Origin: Oxobacter pfennigii | Lineage (GTDB): Bacteria > Bacillota > Clostridia > Clostridiales > Oxobacteraceae | Direction: 5' to 3' | NCBI RefSeq assembly: GCF_001317355.1 | Contig: NZ_LKET01000028.1 | Coordinates: 62,001 to 126,000 of the forward strand | DNA length: 64,000 nucleotides | Shown: piece after piece, positions 54,898-64,000 of the stretch | Layout: each line of letters begins with the position of its first letter | Position numbering within the stretch: position 1 is the first letter of the stretch | Notes under the pieces: generated by a model | What the model saw: the letters and a program-made list of their open reading frames with translations, nothing else | Database searches by the model: none | Told to the model about the DNA's origin: nothing | Program-made: the position numbers and the translations under genes

Positions 54898-55488
54898 TCA
54901 TAATACACCTTTCGTTGAAGGTATGGCATCAATTGAAGAATCTAAAGTCAGGGCTTTTCTTATGGCACGGGCTGCTGCTTTAAATACCGCCTCGGCTATA
55001 TGGTGGCTGTTGCTGCCGTACATTAGCTTAATATGCAATGTAATTCCAAAATTAAATGCAAAGGCTCTGAAAAATTCTATAAATAACTCCGTATCCATAT
55101 CCCCTATCTTTTGTGCCGGGAAATTGCAGTCAAATACCAGGTAAGGCCTTCCGCTTATATCAACACTTGCCATTGCCAGTGCTTCATCCATGGGAACAAA
55201 GTAAGTCCCGAATCTTTTTATCCCATTTTTATCTTCTATCGCACCTGCAAAGGCCATTCCCAATACTATTCCCGTATCCTCTACTGAATGGTGATAATCA
55301 ACATGCTTGTCACCTGAAACCTTTATATTTCCGTCAAAATTGCCATGAGTTAAAAAGCTTATAAGCATATGGTCAAAAAAACCGATACCTGTATCTACTT
55401 CAATATTTCCGCTTCCTTCAACGGCAATTTCAATACTTATATCCGTTTCTTTGGTTTTTCTCTCTATGGATTTACACCTTCGCCGCAT
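54898..55488 (-). CDS. hisB: Imidazole glycerol-phosphate dehydratase
   Basis: Step 6 dehydratase, 196 residues. Manganese ligand motifs DHMLISFLTHG near 42, DYHHSVEDTGIVLG near 65 and SNHHIAEAVFKAAARA near 163. Single-domain form, without the HisB phosphatase domain. Overlaps hisC by 17 bases; a shorter start inside this overlap is possible. Confidence 0.95.
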   Translation of the reverse strand: MRRRCKSIERKTKETDISIEIAVEGSGNIEVDTGIGFFDHMLISFLTHGNFDGNIKVSGDKHVDYHHSVEDTGIVLGMAFAGAIEDKNGIKRFGTYFVPMDEALAMASVDISGRPYLVFDCNFPAQKIGDMDTELFIEFFRAFAFNFGITLHIKLMYGSNSHHIAEAVFKAAARAIRKALTLDSSIDAIPSTKGVL

Positions 55489-56551
55489 TATAACACCGCC
55501 AATCTTTAAAGCTTTTTATGACAAACTGGTTTTCTTCTCTTGTACCTACAGTTATCCTTAAGCAATTTGAAAGTTCGTTGCTGCCTTTAAAAATTCTTAT
55601 GGCAACGCCCTTATCCATGAGCTTTGAGTAAATTTCCTCGGCATCAGGAGCCTTTACGAGTATAAAATTTCCGTAAGTATTGTAAATCTTCATATTGTCT
55701 ATGGAATACAGGTTTTCTAACATGAATTCCTTTTCTTTTATTATTTTTGTGATATTTTCTGTCATTAACTCAGGATAATCAAGTATTATGGAGGCTATCT
55801 CCTGTGTTACTGCATTTACGTTATAAGGAGATTTTACCTTTAATAATTCATCAACTATTTTATTTTTGGCAACCAGATAACCTAAACGTATTCCCGCCAT
55901 TCCCCAGGCTTTAGAAAGGGTTCTTAAGACAATCAGATTATCATATTTGTCAATTAAATCAACAATTGTCATATCGGAAAATTCATAATATGCCTCATCT
56001 AAAATGACCATGGAGCCGCTGTTTTCTATAAGCTTTATTACATCCTCCTTGGGAGTCAAAGTTCCCGTGGGATTATTGGGATTGCACAATACCACAAGCT
56101 TAGGCTTTACTTTCTTTACTTCTTCAATCATTTCATCCATATTGATATTGAAATCATCATCCCTTTTATACTCATAAACCCTGCCTTCATTAATTAAGGT
56201 ATATATTCCATACATTGAGAATGTCGGAGTTGGGACAAAGATGGTGTTCCCCTTGCCTAGATAGGCACTTACAATTATATTAATAAGCTCATCGGAGCCG
56301 GCACCTACCATGATATTGTCTGCACCTATTCCGTTGGATGCATATTGCGCAAGCTTTCCACATAATTTATATGCCCTGGGGTCGGGATATCTGTTCAGCA
56401 AAAGGGAATTTAGCCGTTCCTTTATATTATTTAAAATGATTTTTGAAGGCTCATATGGATTTTCGTTGGAATCCAGCATTGTCTTTGGTCTTATTGATTC
56501 CGCATTATATGGCTTAAGTTTTTTTACTGCATCTTTAACATCATATGACAT
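55472..56551 (-). CDS. hisC: Histidinol-phosphate aminotransferase
   Basis: PLP aminotransferase, 359 residues. VGAGSDELINII near 82, NPNNPTGTLTPKEDV near 159, and the PLP-Lys in LRTLSKAWGMAGIRLGY near 212. Start MSYDVKDAVKKLKPY. Within the his operon after hisD. Confidence 0.95.
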   Translation of the reverse strand: MSYDVKDAVKKLKPYNAESIRPKTMLDSNENPYEPSKIILNNIKERLNSLLLNRYPDPRAYKLCGKLAQYASNGIGADNIMVGAGSDELINIIVSAYLGKGNTIFVPTPTFSMYGIYTLINEGRVYEYKRDDDFNINMDEMIEEVKKVKPKLVVLCNPNNPTGTLTPKEDVIKLIENSGSMVILDEAYYEFSDMTIVDLIDKYDNLIVLRTLSKAWGMAGIRLGYLVAKNKIVDELLKVKSPYNVNAVTQEIASIILDYPELMTENITKIIKEKEFMLENLYSIDNMKIYNTYGNFILVKAPDAEEIYSKLMDKGVAIRIFKGSNELSNCLRITVGTREENQFVIKSFKDWRCYNAAKV

Positions 56552-56552
56552 A

Positions 56553-57833
56553 TTAAAACCTCACTTTTATGGAGTTTCCATGGGCAGATAATCCTTCATA
56601 GGCTGCAAAGCTTTGAATATCATCACTTACCTTTTCAAGGCCTGATTTGCTGTAGTATATAAAGCTTGATTTCTTTATAAATGCATCTACGGATAAGGGT
56701 GAAAAGAAAGCTGCGCTGCCTCCGGTGGGAAGCACATGATTAGGTCCTGCAAAATAATCGCCTAAAGGCTCGGGAGAATAATCGCCCAAGAAAATGGAGC
56801 CTGCATTTTTTATGGAATCTAAAAGCTCTATAGGGTTTTTTACCATGATTTCAAGGTGCTCAGGAGCTATTTTATTGGATAATTCAACGGCTTTTTCAAT
56901 GCTTTGGACCTTGATTGCAGCACCATAATCATCTAAAGATTTCAAAATTATATCTTTTCTGTCTAATAGCTCGCACTGTCTTTCAAGCTCAATTATTACT
57001 TCATCAATTAATTTTTGAGATGTCGTTAAAAGTATGGAGGAAGCAAGCACATCATGCTCAGCCTGGGACATCATATCGGCAGCTATGAATTTGCTGTTTG
57101 CATTTTCATCTGCAATAATAAGTATTTCACTGGGGCCTGCTATCATGTCTATATCAACATTTCCAAAGACCTCTTTTTTAGCAGTTGCCACATATATATT
57201 ACCGGGCCCCACTATTTTATCTACCTTAGGCACTGAATCTGTGCCGTAGGCAAAGGCAGCTACTGCATGAACCCCTCCTATTTTATATATTTCATGTACT
57301 CCGCATTCATTTGCGGCTACTATTGTATAAGGATTTATAATTCCGCTTTTACAGGGAGTGGCCATGGCAATCCTTCTTACTCCTGCAAGATTTGCGGGTA
57401 TGGAATTCATTAAAACCGATGAAGGATATGAAGCTGTACCTCCAGGCACATATATTCCGACACTGTCTAAGGGCATCACCTTCTGGCCTAAAATTGAACC
57501 GTCGCTTCTTGTCATAAACCAGGGCTTTTGAATCTGGTTTTTATGAAACTCTTCTATATTGGTTTTGGCAGCATTTATTATCCTGATAAAATCAGCATCC
57601 ACTTTATCATAAGCTTCACTGATTTCCTCATTTGTCAACATAATATTTTTATCGTTTATTTCCGAATGGTCAAATATTTTGCAATAATCAAAAACCGCCT
57701 TGTCTCCCTTTGACTTAACCCCTTTAAGCACATCCCAAACCTTTTTTCTTATTTCTTCATTTTCATTTTGCTGCCGGGATTTTAAGAAATTAATTATATC
57801 TTTTTCATTGCCATTGAGAACTCTAATCATCAT
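56553..57833 (-). CDS. hisD: Histidinol dehydrogenase
   Basis: Zn enzyme oxidising histidinol to histidine, 426 residues. Key segments are YVPGGTASYPSSVLMN near 123, GPGNIYVATAKKEVFG near 210, AGPSEILIIAD near 232, and NHVLPTGGSAAFFSPLSV near 369. Start at ATG encoding MMIRVLNG behind GAGGAG. Confidence 0.96.
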   Translation of the reverse strand: MMIRVLNGNEKDIINFLKSRQQNENEEIRKKVWDVLKGVKSKGDKAVFDYCKIFDHSEINDKNIMLTNEEISEAYDKVDADFIRIINAAKTNIEEFHKNQIQKPWFMTRSDGSILGQKVMPLDSVGIYVPGGTASYPSSVLMNSIPANLAGVRRIAMATPCKSGIINPYTIVAANECGVHEIYKIGGVHAVAAFAYGTDSVPKVDKIVGPGNIYVATAKKEVFGNVDIDMIAGPSEILIIADENANSKFIAADMMSQAEHDVLASSILLTTSQKLIDEVIIELERQCELLDRKDIILKSLDDYGAAIKVQSIEKAVELSNKIAPEHLEIMVKNPIELLDSIKNAGSIFLGDYSPEPLGDYFAGPNHVLPTGGSAAFFSPLSVDAFIKKSSFIYYSKSGLEKVSDDIQSFAAYEGLSAHGNSIKVRF

Positions 57834-57834
57834 T

Positions 57835-58467
57835 TCAACTCCTCTTAACAACACTCTGAAGTCTTTCGATTATATCTATGATTCTTTTATTTTCAAGCTT
57901 CATACTGGCCTTATTGACTACCACCCTGGCACTTATGTCTGCAATAACTTCTTTAATCTCAAGTCCGTTTTCCCTTAAGGTGGAGCCCGTTTGTACAAGG
58001 TCAACTATCACATCTGAAAGCCCGATTAACGGAGCTAATTCCACCGAGCCTGAAAGCTTTATTATCTTTACATCCATACCAACGGATGAAAAATACCTGG
58101 CAGATATATTGGGAAATTTTGTTGCGACCTTATATGCCTTTTTACTTTTAAAATCCAAGTTATAGGGGCCTGCCACTGCCATGCGGCATATTCCAAAGCC
58201 TAAATCCAAGGGCTCATATAAGTCCCTGGCTTCTTCCAACAGCACATCCTTTCCTACGATACCTATATCGGAACTTCCATATTCTACATATGTTGGTACA
58301 TCTGCAGGCTTGACCAATATGAATTTTACTTTATTCTTCTCATCTGTGAAAATCAGTTTCCTGGACTCAATTTTCATTTCACTGCAGTTAAGACCTGTGC
58401 TTTCCAGCATTTCTGTACATTCATCGCTTATTCTTCCCTTTGCAAGGGCTATTGTAAGATACCGCAT
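57835..58467 (-). CDS. hisG: ATP phosphoribosyltransferase, short form
   Basis: First enzyme of histidine synthesis. The 210-residue length is the short form, which lacks the C-terminal regulatory domain and needs HisZ. Signature DLVQTGSTLRENGLE near 163 and DIGIVGKDVLLEE near 71. Two adjacent ATGs follow AGGAGG; the second has better spacing. Confidence 0.95.
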   Translation of the reverse strand: MRYLTIALAKGRISDECTEMLESTGLNCSEMKIESRKLIFTDEKNKVKFILVKPADVPTYVEYGSSDIGIVGKDVLLEEARDLYEPLDLGFGICRMAVAGPYNLDFKSKKAYKVATKFPNISARYFSSVGMDVKIIKLSGSVELAPLIGLSDVIVDLVQTGSTLRENGLEIKEVIADISARVVVNKASMKLENKRIIDIIERLQSVVKRS

Positions 58468-58476
58468 CATATCCTC

Positions 58477-59724
58477 CTAACCTATTAAACAGCTTAAACT
58501 GTATTTAACCTCACTGTCATTTACCAAATCCTTTATAAGTACAATATCATTGTCCAGGACCTTTATTATTTTATTTATACCCCTGTTTTTGCAATATTCC
58601 AGGGTCTTTTTATCGTCGTACACCAAATCGTTTTCTACTATGAATCCTTTGCTTCTTAAGTTGTTTGATATTTTGAATGCCACATCATTAAGTATTCCGT
58701 TCCAGGTTGTTATCAAATAATCGGCGCTTTTCATTTCCTTCAAACTCCCCTTCCTTCCCAAAACTTCAATAATGCGATTTATACCTAATGCGCAGCCGGC
58801 TGAAGATATGTTCCTGTCAAAATTCTGCGACAGATAGTCATATCTTCCTCCCCAGCAAATTGAAAATCCGCATTCCGTTGCATAGCCCCTAAAAATAATT
58901 CCGCTGTAATAGTTGAGGCTTTGGACCATTCCCAAATCGATTGATATATATTTTTCATATCCCCAATACCTTAAAATATTTATCAGGGATTTAAGTTCTT
59001 CAAGGGCTTTTCTTTCATCAGAACCTGTAAAATATTCTTCTATGCCGTCAATTATTTCTGTAGTGCCAAAGAGCCATGGAAGCCTTAATAGGCCTTGCTT
59101 TTTTTCATCGGGTATATCTGATTGCTCCAAAAGTTTTTCTATGGAATATCTGTCTTTATTGGATACTGCCTCATGTATATTATTCAAAAGCTCCTCGTCA
59201 TATATTGAAGATGTCAATGCTTTAAACAACTTTACCTGGCCGATATCAATCCTGAAATCCTCAACCCCTGTTTTTAAAAGGGTTTCTATTGTAACTCCTA
59301 TGATTTCAGCATCTGCTGAAATTGAGGCGGCACCCAGTATTTCTATACCTGCCTGCCGGTACTCACAGTTAATTAAGTTCTTTAAATCATTTCTGAAAAC
59401 ATTGCCGAAATAGCTTAGCCTTATGGGATAATCAAGCTTTTCCATCTTTGTTATGGACATCCTCATTATGGGAACGGTGATATCCGGCCTTAAAACCAGT
59501 ATCCGTCCCTTTAAATCAAAGAGCTTGAACATCCTCTCCTGAGGCAGGGCATCAATTTTGCAGCTGAACAGGTCATAATATTCAAGCGTAGGCGTATCAA
59601 CCTCCATATAGCCGTGAGTATTGAAAATATTCCTTACAATGCCTTCAACTTCTGTCCTGTTATAGCATTCGTTATATAATAAGTCATTAAATCCCTCGGG
59701 AGTCTTAAAGATATATTCGTTCAT
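58477..59724 (-). CDS. hisZ: ATP phosphoribosyltransferase regulatory subunit
   Basis: HisRS-like paralogue that completes short HisG, 415 residues. LRPDITVPIMRMS near 76 and EYRQAGIEILG near 120 match class II fold motifs; the C-terminal part (about 325-415) resembles an anticodon-binding-like domain. First gene of the operon, behind the promoter at 59773-59801. Confidence 0.93.
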   Translation of the reverse strand: MNEYIFKTPEGFNDLLYNECYNRTEVEGIVRNIFNTHGYMEVDTPTLEYYDLFSCKIDALPQERMFKLFDLKGRILVLRPDITVPIMRMSITKMEKLDYPIRLSYFGNVFRNDLKNLINCEYRQAGIEILGAASISADAEIIGVTIETLLKTGVEDFRIDIGQVKLFKALTSSIYDEELLNNIHEAVSNKDRYSIEKLLEQSDIPDEKKQGLLRLPWLFGTTEIIDGIEEYFTGSDERKALEELKSLINILRYWGYEKYISIDLGMVQSLNYYSGIIFRGYATECGFSICWGGRYDYLSQNFDRNISSAGCALGINRIIEVLGRKGSLKEMKSADYLITTWNGILNDVAFKISNNLRSKGFIVENDLVYDDKKTLEYCKNRGINKIIKVLDNDIVLIKDLVNDSEVKYSLSCLIG

Positions 59725-59772
59725 AATCTACCTCGTTAATTTAGTGTGATAAAGTATTGAAGTGATAAAAAT

Positions 59773-59801
59773 ATAATACTATGGTTTAATTTTTGTGTCA
59801 A
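59773..59801 (-). promoter_or_regulatory. his operon promoter
   Basis: TTGACA (59796-59801), 17 bases, TATTAT (59773-59778). Close by, GTGATAAA occurs twice on the plus strand (near 59747 and 59762), possible operator half-sites within the short leader. Confidence 0.82.
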
Positions 59802-59904
59802 TAAGAAATAATAAGTAGTTTAAGGTGAATTTTTGATAGGATTATTTACTTGAGCCAGAAAGTAAGGTATGCCAGCTCCAATACTTCTTACTTTGATTCA
59901 GATA

Positions 59905-59946
59905 AAAATGGACCTGAAGTATGACATTAAGGCATACTTCAGGTCC
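59905..59946 (-). terminator. Terminator after the 44-residue gene
   Basis: A perfect 14-base stem GGACCTGAAGTATG/CATACTTCAGGTCC (59910-59923 and 59933-59946); the minus-strand tail is ATTTTTATC. Confidence 0.9.
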
Positions 59947-59999
59947 AAAAATACAGTATAACGGGTGCTGTTGTGTTTTGAAGGCTTCATCCGCCATCT

Positions 60000-60134
60000 T
60001 TATAATGGAATAGTAGAGGTAATAGGAACAACATTTTCATTCACATCATATAGGGTAACTGAGCCGCTCATACTTACAGCATGCGTTTCATCATTGTTAT
60101 TTAAAAAATCATCAATTAGATTCATCAGTCCCAT
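60000..60134 (-). CDS. Small hypothetical protein, 44 residues
   Basis: ATG with AAAGGGGAA eight bases upstream; the frame ends with TAA and is followed by a strong terminator. The product starts MGLMNLIDDFLNNND and ends VVPITSTIPL; it is acidic at the N-terminus and beta-prone at the C-terminus, with no Cys or membrane segment. I do not recognise it. Ribosome site plus terminator make a real gene plausible. Confidence 0.6.
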   Translation of the reverse strand: MGLMNLIDDFLNNNDETHAVSMSGSVTLYDVNENVVPITSTIPL

Positions 60135-60170
60135 TGGAATTCCCCTTTATGATATATATGTATCAATAAT

Positions 60171-60365
60171 TTACAGTTCTTTTTCGCACTTGAGCTTATC
60201 ATAAAACAGCCTGCTTAGCAATACATCGGCCCAGCGGTCATTTTGAGGGTGAAGAAGAATAAAGGATTTTGAAAATCTGCCATCTCTATCGGTATTTCAG
60301 AATGAAGCATAGTATACAGAAAAGCCAATGTAATCTTTGCCACATAAGATTTTTGTCTGTGTCAT
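60171..60365 (-). pseudogene. Possible gene relic with an in-frame stop
   Basis: A frame from ATG at 60365 to TAA at 60171 would give 64 codons, but TGA interrupts at 60297-60299. The part after the stop (NTDRDGRFSKSFILLHPQND, then WADVLLSRLFYDKLKCEKEL) looks protein-like. No good ribosome site. Low confidence; could be chance. Confidence 0.28.
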
Positions 60366-60397
60366 TTTGTACAATGTACATGACTCCTAACATCTTT

Positions 60398-60832
60398 TTA
60401 GCTCTCTTTTCTGTCTTCCCAAAGCTTTACACGATCTTCAAAGCTTACTACTTTATGTATTTGATGAAGCATCCATAGGTAACCGAATTCATCGCTGAAA
60501 ATTGCATTTGCCACCCCATAGTCCGCCATTTCCGTTACGGGCTGAACTTCAATACATCCTGCCCCCATAGCTTTATTGTAAGTTTCTTTGATATCCGGTA
60601 CTAAAATGTTGAACCATATGGATTGAGGATTATCGGGTTTTGGTGCAATTAACTGAAATTCCGGGTTTTCATCCAGCATATGAAAGCGTACACCATATAT
60701 GGTAAAGACAGCCTCGTTTTGGCCTTTAGGAAAGGCTGTGACTTCCACCCTTTCAACTTCAAATATCTTTTCGTAAAGCTCCAAAGCTTTTATGCTGTCG
60801 GTTACCACCATATCAATTTCTACACCTGTCAT
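60398..60832 (-). CDS. VOC family protein (PhnB/glyoxalase-like)
   Basis: A 144-residue protein of the vicinal oxygen chelate fold: VEIDMVVTDSIKALELYEKIF near 4, a beta-alpha-beta unit around VRFHMLDENPEF near 48, and FSDEFGYLWMLHQ near 112. Similar to PhnB/DUF3861-type proteins. Substrate unknown. Start ATG behind AAAGGAGG. Confidence 0.85.
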   Translation of the reverse strand: MTGVEIDMVVTDSIKALELYEKIFEVERVEVTAFPKGQNEAVFTIYGVRFHMLDENPEFQLIAPKPDNPQSIWFNILVPDIKETYNKAMGAGCIEVQPVTEMADYGVANAIFSDEFGYLWMLHQIHKVVSFEDRVKLWEDRKES

Positions 60833-60854
60833 AATTATGTACCTCCTTTAAAAT

Positions 60855-61718
60855 TTAATTTGTGTTTTTTAAGGTTACTTCTACAATTTCAGGCCTGTTA
60901 AAAATTCTTAGGGGGATTATGCTGTTGCCTAAGCCTCTGCTAATATACATAGTTGAGTTGTTTTTAACGTGATGCCCGCTTGTATATTTAGGGAAAAAAC
61001 CCTGGTCAGGGGCAACCAAGCCTCCTATAAATGGCAGTCTTACCTGGCCTCCATGTGCATGGCCGGAAAATATCAAATCCATATTGCTTTTAACATATAA
61101 ATCAAATAGCTCCGGACGGTGTGAAAGCAATATTTTAAAACCATTATCATTCGTCCACTTTTTTAAGTTTGCTTCCAATTGGGCTGTTTTTGTGCCCTCC
61201 AAATAGTTAGACGTATAGAAGTCAGGGTCCCTTAAGCCTAATATGTCAATAGAAGCGTTTTCAATTGAAATGCTATCTTTTTCATCATCAAGAACCTTTA
61301 CCCCCGCATTTAAAAGGCCAGACTTTATATCTTCATATTTGCCTGACCACTCCTCGTGGTTGCCGGATACATAATACACAGGAGCTATTTCAACTGCACC
61401 TTCAATGAATTCCATAGAAATTTCAAGATTGTATTTCCGCCTGTCTATCAAATCTCCTGTAACTACTATTATATCCGGAGAAATACTTTTTAATTTATCC
61501 AGCAATATATTTTGATTGTTTCCGAATTCCTTGTTATGTAAATCGGAAATTTGTGCAATTACAAACCCTTCAAATTCTTTTGGGATTTTAGGGTTTTTAT
61601 AATCTGATTTTGTTATAGCTATACTGTTGTTCTGCCAATAGCAAAATATAATTAAGCTTATTAAAGCGAGAATGATAGATATAATTTTTTTACCTTTATC
61701 TGCGTGTTTTTTCATCAT
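60855..61718 (-). CDS. Membrane-anchored metallophosphoesterase (YkuE-like)
   Basis: Calcineurin-type phosphoesterase, 287 residues, with one N-terminal transmembrane helix (about 11-29). Metal-site motifs in order are QISDLHN near 54, TGDLIDRR near 87, GNHEEW near 121, LSHRPELFD near 197 and SGHAHGGQVRLP near 218. The family includes lipid A or UDP-diacyl substrates; true substrate not shown. Overlaps the next gene by four bases. Confidence 0.9.
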   Translation of the reverse strand: MMKKHADKGKKIISIILALISLIIFCYWQNNSIAITKSDYKNPKIPKEFEGFVIAQISDLHNKEFGNNQNILLDKLKSISPDIIVVTGDLIDRRKYNLEISMEFIEGAVEIAPVYYVSGNHEEWSGKYEDIKSGLLNAGVKVLDDEKDSISIENASIDILGLRDPDFYTSNYLEGTKTAQLEANLKKWTNDNGFKILLSHRPELFDLYVKSNMDLIFSGHAHGGQVRLPFIGGLVAPDQGFFPKYTSGHHVKNNSTMYISRGLGNSIIPLRIFNRPEIVEVTLKNTN

Positions 61719-62179
61719 ACATCACTTTTAGTTTCCCAGCTTTGCAATTCGATTATATTGCCTTCTATATCTTTTGCATATACAAGAGTAGCAATAACAT
61801 TGTTGGGATATTCAGCTTTTATTAATTCACCGACCTGTCCTCCGCCCTCTTCTTTAATCCTTTGCAAGACATTTTCTACATCATCTACTTCAAAAGCCAA
61901 ATGGCCAAAACCCACATTATTTATTTCCTTTGAATTATTATTTATCATACTGCCATATGAAAAAATCTCCAAGGTTGGGAAGCTTCCTTCATATCCCGGC
62001 AGTGCCAAATGCTCTCCGGTTATATGTGCATCAGGAAGACCGGTTAGTTTATCAACCCATTCCCCTTTTAAATTGCGCTCCGGGGGGATTGGTTTGCATC
62101 CGAAAACCTTTTGATAAAACAAAGAAACTTTTTTCCAGTCATTAGCGATTATATTGGTGTGCACATATTTTATTTTCAT
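61715..62179 (-). CDS. VOC family protein (glyoxalase-like)
   Basis: A 154-residue vicinal oxygen chelate protein. YVHTNIIANDWKKVSLFYQKVF near 5, GFGHLAFEVDDVENVLQRI near 88, and AKDIEGNIIELQSWE near 135 are glyoxalase/bleomycin-resistance features, with His and Glu metal ligands. Start ATG behind AAGGAGG. Confidence 0.88.
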   Translation of the reverse strand: MKIKYVHTNIIANDWKKVSLFYQKVFGCKPIPPERNLKGEWVDKLTGLPDAHITGEHLALPGYEGSFPTLEIFSYGSMINNNSKEINNVGFGHLAFEVDDVENVLQRIKEEGGGQVGELIKAEYPNNVIATLVYAKDIEGNIIELQSWETKSDV

Positions 62180-62192
62180 GTGTATACCTCCT

Positions 62193-62594
62193 TTATTTTA
62201 TCCGTTCAAATCCTAAATAACGGGTGCCCTGAAAGGTTAGTTTTCCCATATCACCTTCTACCAGCATTCCATATTCGTTATCGTGAACATGAAATTCCAT
62301 GCGGCTGCCGCTTTCCACTTCAAAAGTGACATAATAGGTAGTTGATGATGAGGAATGATGGATATTATTTGTACCGGAGTTGTGGTGATGGTGACTATGA
62401 TGATGAACATCAGTGCGTTTTGTAACCACTGCCGCCGGAACCGTCAAGATTGGAGATTGATTATTTTTCTTCCATTGGGTAGCTCCCCTGACTAAGCTAA
62501 AAATAATCATACCAAATACGAATATAAACCCCATAAATACCATTAAAGGTATTATAGTAAACATAATGCTGCCAAAGCCGCCAAAAGGATCCAT
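62193..62594 (-). CDS. DUF2500 domain membrane protein
   Basis: A 133-residue protein with an N-terminal membrane helix (about 10-38), a His-rich linker (HHHSHHHH near 65), and the DUF2500 beta domain (about 85-133, YYVTFEVESGSRMEFHV). Start at ATG encoding MDPFGGFGS, behind GGAGGAC; the upstream 26 codons of the open frame have no ribosome site. Function unknown. Confidence 0.85.
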   Translation of the reverse strand: MDPFGGFGSIMFTIIPLMVFMGFIFVFGMIIFSLVRGATQWKKNNQSPILTVPAAVVTKRTDVHHHSHHHHNSGTNNIHHSSSSTTYYVTFEVESGSRMEFHVHDNEYGMLVEGDMGKLTFQGTRYLGFERIK

Positions 62595-62700
62595 AATAGC
62601 CGTCCTCCATAAGGTAAAAATTAGTTTTCTCTTTAAGTATAACATAGGAAAAGAATACCGAAAATTAAACATTCATTAATTTTCCAGGCAGAAGACAAAT

Positions 62701-62727
62701 AAAAAACCGGAATTAATCCGGTTTTTT
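62701..62727 (-). terminator. Terminator after glyA
   Basis: AAAAAACCGGA/TCCGGTTTTTT with a five-base loop, directly after the glyA stop codon. Confidence 0.92.
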
Positions 62728-62728
62728 A

Positions 62729-63958
62729 TCAATAAAGCGGGTGTGCTTTGCAAAGCTTGATAACTCTGTCCTTATAGGCAGATAAGTCTTTATCCCTGTA
62801 CTGTATAATTCCGTTTATAATGCTTGCAATTTCTATCATGTCTTCTTCAACAAAGCCTCTTGTTGTAACGGCAGGGGAACCTATTCTTATGCCGCTTGTT
62901 ATAAATGGGCTTTCGGTATCAAAAGGAATGGCATTTTTATTAACGGTTATATTAACCTTCCCCAAAAGATTTTCCGCATCTTTTCCTGTAATGCCTTTAT
63001 TTCTTAAATCAACGAGTATCAGGTGGTTATCTGTACCTCCTGAAACCAAATTAAAATCATATCTTATAAGTTCGTCGGCAATTGCCTTTGCATTTTTAAC
63101 AACCTGTTCCTGATATTTCCTGAATTCAGGAGACAATGCCTCTTTGAAGCACACAGCCTTTGCTGCGATAACATGCATTAAAGGTCCGCCCTGAATTCCT
63201 GGAAAAATAGCCTTGTCTAAATCCTTTGCAAATTTTTCCTTGCAGATTATAGCGCCTCCGCGGGGGCCTCTTAAGGTTTTATGGGTTGTGGTTGTTACAA
63301 AATCCGCATAGGGTACCGGATTTGGATGAAGCCCTGCAGCCACTAATCCTGCAATATGAGCCATATCAACCATAAAATATGCCCCTACTTCATCACATAT
63401 TTCCTTTATAAGCTTAAAATCTATTATACGGGGATAAGCGCTGGCGCCTGCAACGATAAGCTTGGGCTTAATTGATTTTGCAACATTTCTCAACTCATCA
63501 TAATCAAGCATTCCCGTGTCCTTATTTATTCCATATGAATGGAAATTGTATATTTTTCCTGAAAAGTTAACAGGGCTTCCATGGGTGAGATGTCCGCCAT
63601 GGGCGAGATTCATTCCGAGAACTGTATCTCCCGGCTCCAGGATTGTAAAATAAACCCCCATATTTGCCTGGGAACCTGAATGAGGCTGAACATTTACATG
63701 ATCTCCTCCAAATATTTCTTTGAGCCTGTCTCTTGCTATATTTTCTGCCACATCTACAAATTCACAGCCGCCGTAATATCTTTTCCCTGGGTAGCCCTCA
63801 GCGTATTTGTTTGTTAATTGTGTACCCTGGGCTTCCATTACTGCCTTGCTGGTAAAATTCTCGGAAGCTATAAGCTCAATATGATGCTGCTGCCTGTCCA
63901 TCTCATTTTTTATACACTCATAAATTTCCTGATCAGTTTTTAAAACTTCGTTAAGCAT
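62729..63958 (-). CDS. glyA: Serine hydroxymethyltransferase
   Basis: PLP enzyme interconverting serine and glycine with tetrahydrofolate. The 409 residues have [19 protein letters not shown] near 27, the PLP-Lys in [15 protein letters not shown] near 222, and [15 protein letters not shown] near 347. ATG start with AAGGAGAA upstream. The gene is complete; its upstream region continues beyond the window. Confidence 0.97.
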   Translation of the reverse strand: MLNEVLKTDQEIYECIKNEMDRQQHHIELIASENFTSKAVMEAQGTQLTNKYAEGYPGKRYYGGCEFVDVAENIARDRLKEIFGGDHVNVQPHSGSQANMGVYFTILEPGDTVLGMNLAHGGHLTHGSPVNFSGKIYNFHSYGINKDTGMLDYDELRNVAKSIKPKLIVAGASAYPRIIDFKLIKEICDEVGAYFMVDMAHIAGLVAAGLHPNPVPYADFVTTTTHKTLRGPRGGAIICKEKFAKDLDKAIFPGIQGGPLMHVIAAKAVCFKEALSPEFRKYQEQVVKNAKAIADELIRYDFNLVSGGTDNHLILVDLRNKGITGKDAENLLGKVNITVNKNAIPFDTESPFITSGIRIGSPAVTTRGFVEEDMIEIASIINGIIQYRDKDLSAYKDRVIKLCKAHPLY

Positions 63959-64000
63959 ATGTGTTACAGTTCTCCTTTTCTTTTATGATATTAAAACATT

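Noticed and set aside
54898-55488. Bifunctional HisB with a histidinol-phosphatase domain
   Set aside because: The 196-residue protein covers only the dehydratase domain; no phosphatase gene is in the his operon.

Overview
The window is a low-GC, gene-dense stretch of a spore-forming, most likely anaerobic Clostridia genome. The evidence is a complete spoIIIAA-AH operon, an uninterrupted sigK, the alaS-ireB-ruvX-DUF1292-fur-rnj neighbourhood typical of Clostridia, and an IscU/IscS/Rrf2 set. No rRNA, tRNA, CRISPR array, insertion sequence or prophage was seen. Nearly every gene is on the minus strand, so transcription runs from high to low coordinates. The only plus-strand genes I support are an O-antigen-ligase-like gene (48650-49951) and a small Cys-rich ORF (about 25019-25270).

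Region by region, from low to high coordinates: 187-10687 holds recN, argR, nadK, tlyA, dxs, oapA, the OLE noncoding RNA, a divergent PAP2-family gene, ispA, xseB, xseA and nusB. The highlight is 6720-7304, about 600 bases without a credible protein gene, which I read as an OLE (ornate, large, extremophilic) RNA. It has its own -35/-10 promoter, a long-range closing helix, and the gene for its membrane partner OapA directly downstream. 10742-12057 holds the Asp23/AmaP/DUF2273 envelope-stress set; 12085-17277 the spoIIIA operon (forespore feeding-tube/secretion complex); 17428-20584 a His-rich zinc-ribbon protein, EF-P, an Xaa-Pro peptidase and a TIM-barrel protein.

20634-30772 is a type IV pilus cluster (pilB, pilT, pilC, several prepilins, pilN, pilO) bracketed by aroK and aroE. 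It lacks pilM and a prepilin peptidase within the window. 30777-37120 holds a YqeG-type phosphatase, sigK, a U32 peptidase, an O-methyltransferase, mltG and typA. 37345-46785 holds rnj, fur (with a Fur-type dyad over its promoter), a DUF1292 gene, ruvX, a ferredoxin-fused aldo/keto reductase, a large membrane-anchored phosphatase-fold protein, ireB and alaS. alaS is preceded by a promoter plus a terminator-bearing leader RNA or small RNA of unknown class.

46980-52034 holds an AI-2E family transporter, a PRC-barrel protein, the plus-strand ligase, iscU, iscS and an IscR-like regulator. 52195-59724 is a full histidine operon (hisZ-G-D-C-B-H-A-F-IE) with a clear promoter at its head and a terminator at its tail. 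59725-60397 contains a small unannotated gene (44 residues) with its own terminator and a possible gene relic. 60398-63958 ends with two VOC proteins, a metallophosphoesterase, a DUF2500 protein and glyA.

Limits: all family assignments are from reading motifs and gene order, without searches. Promoters and terminators are sequence-pattern calls.
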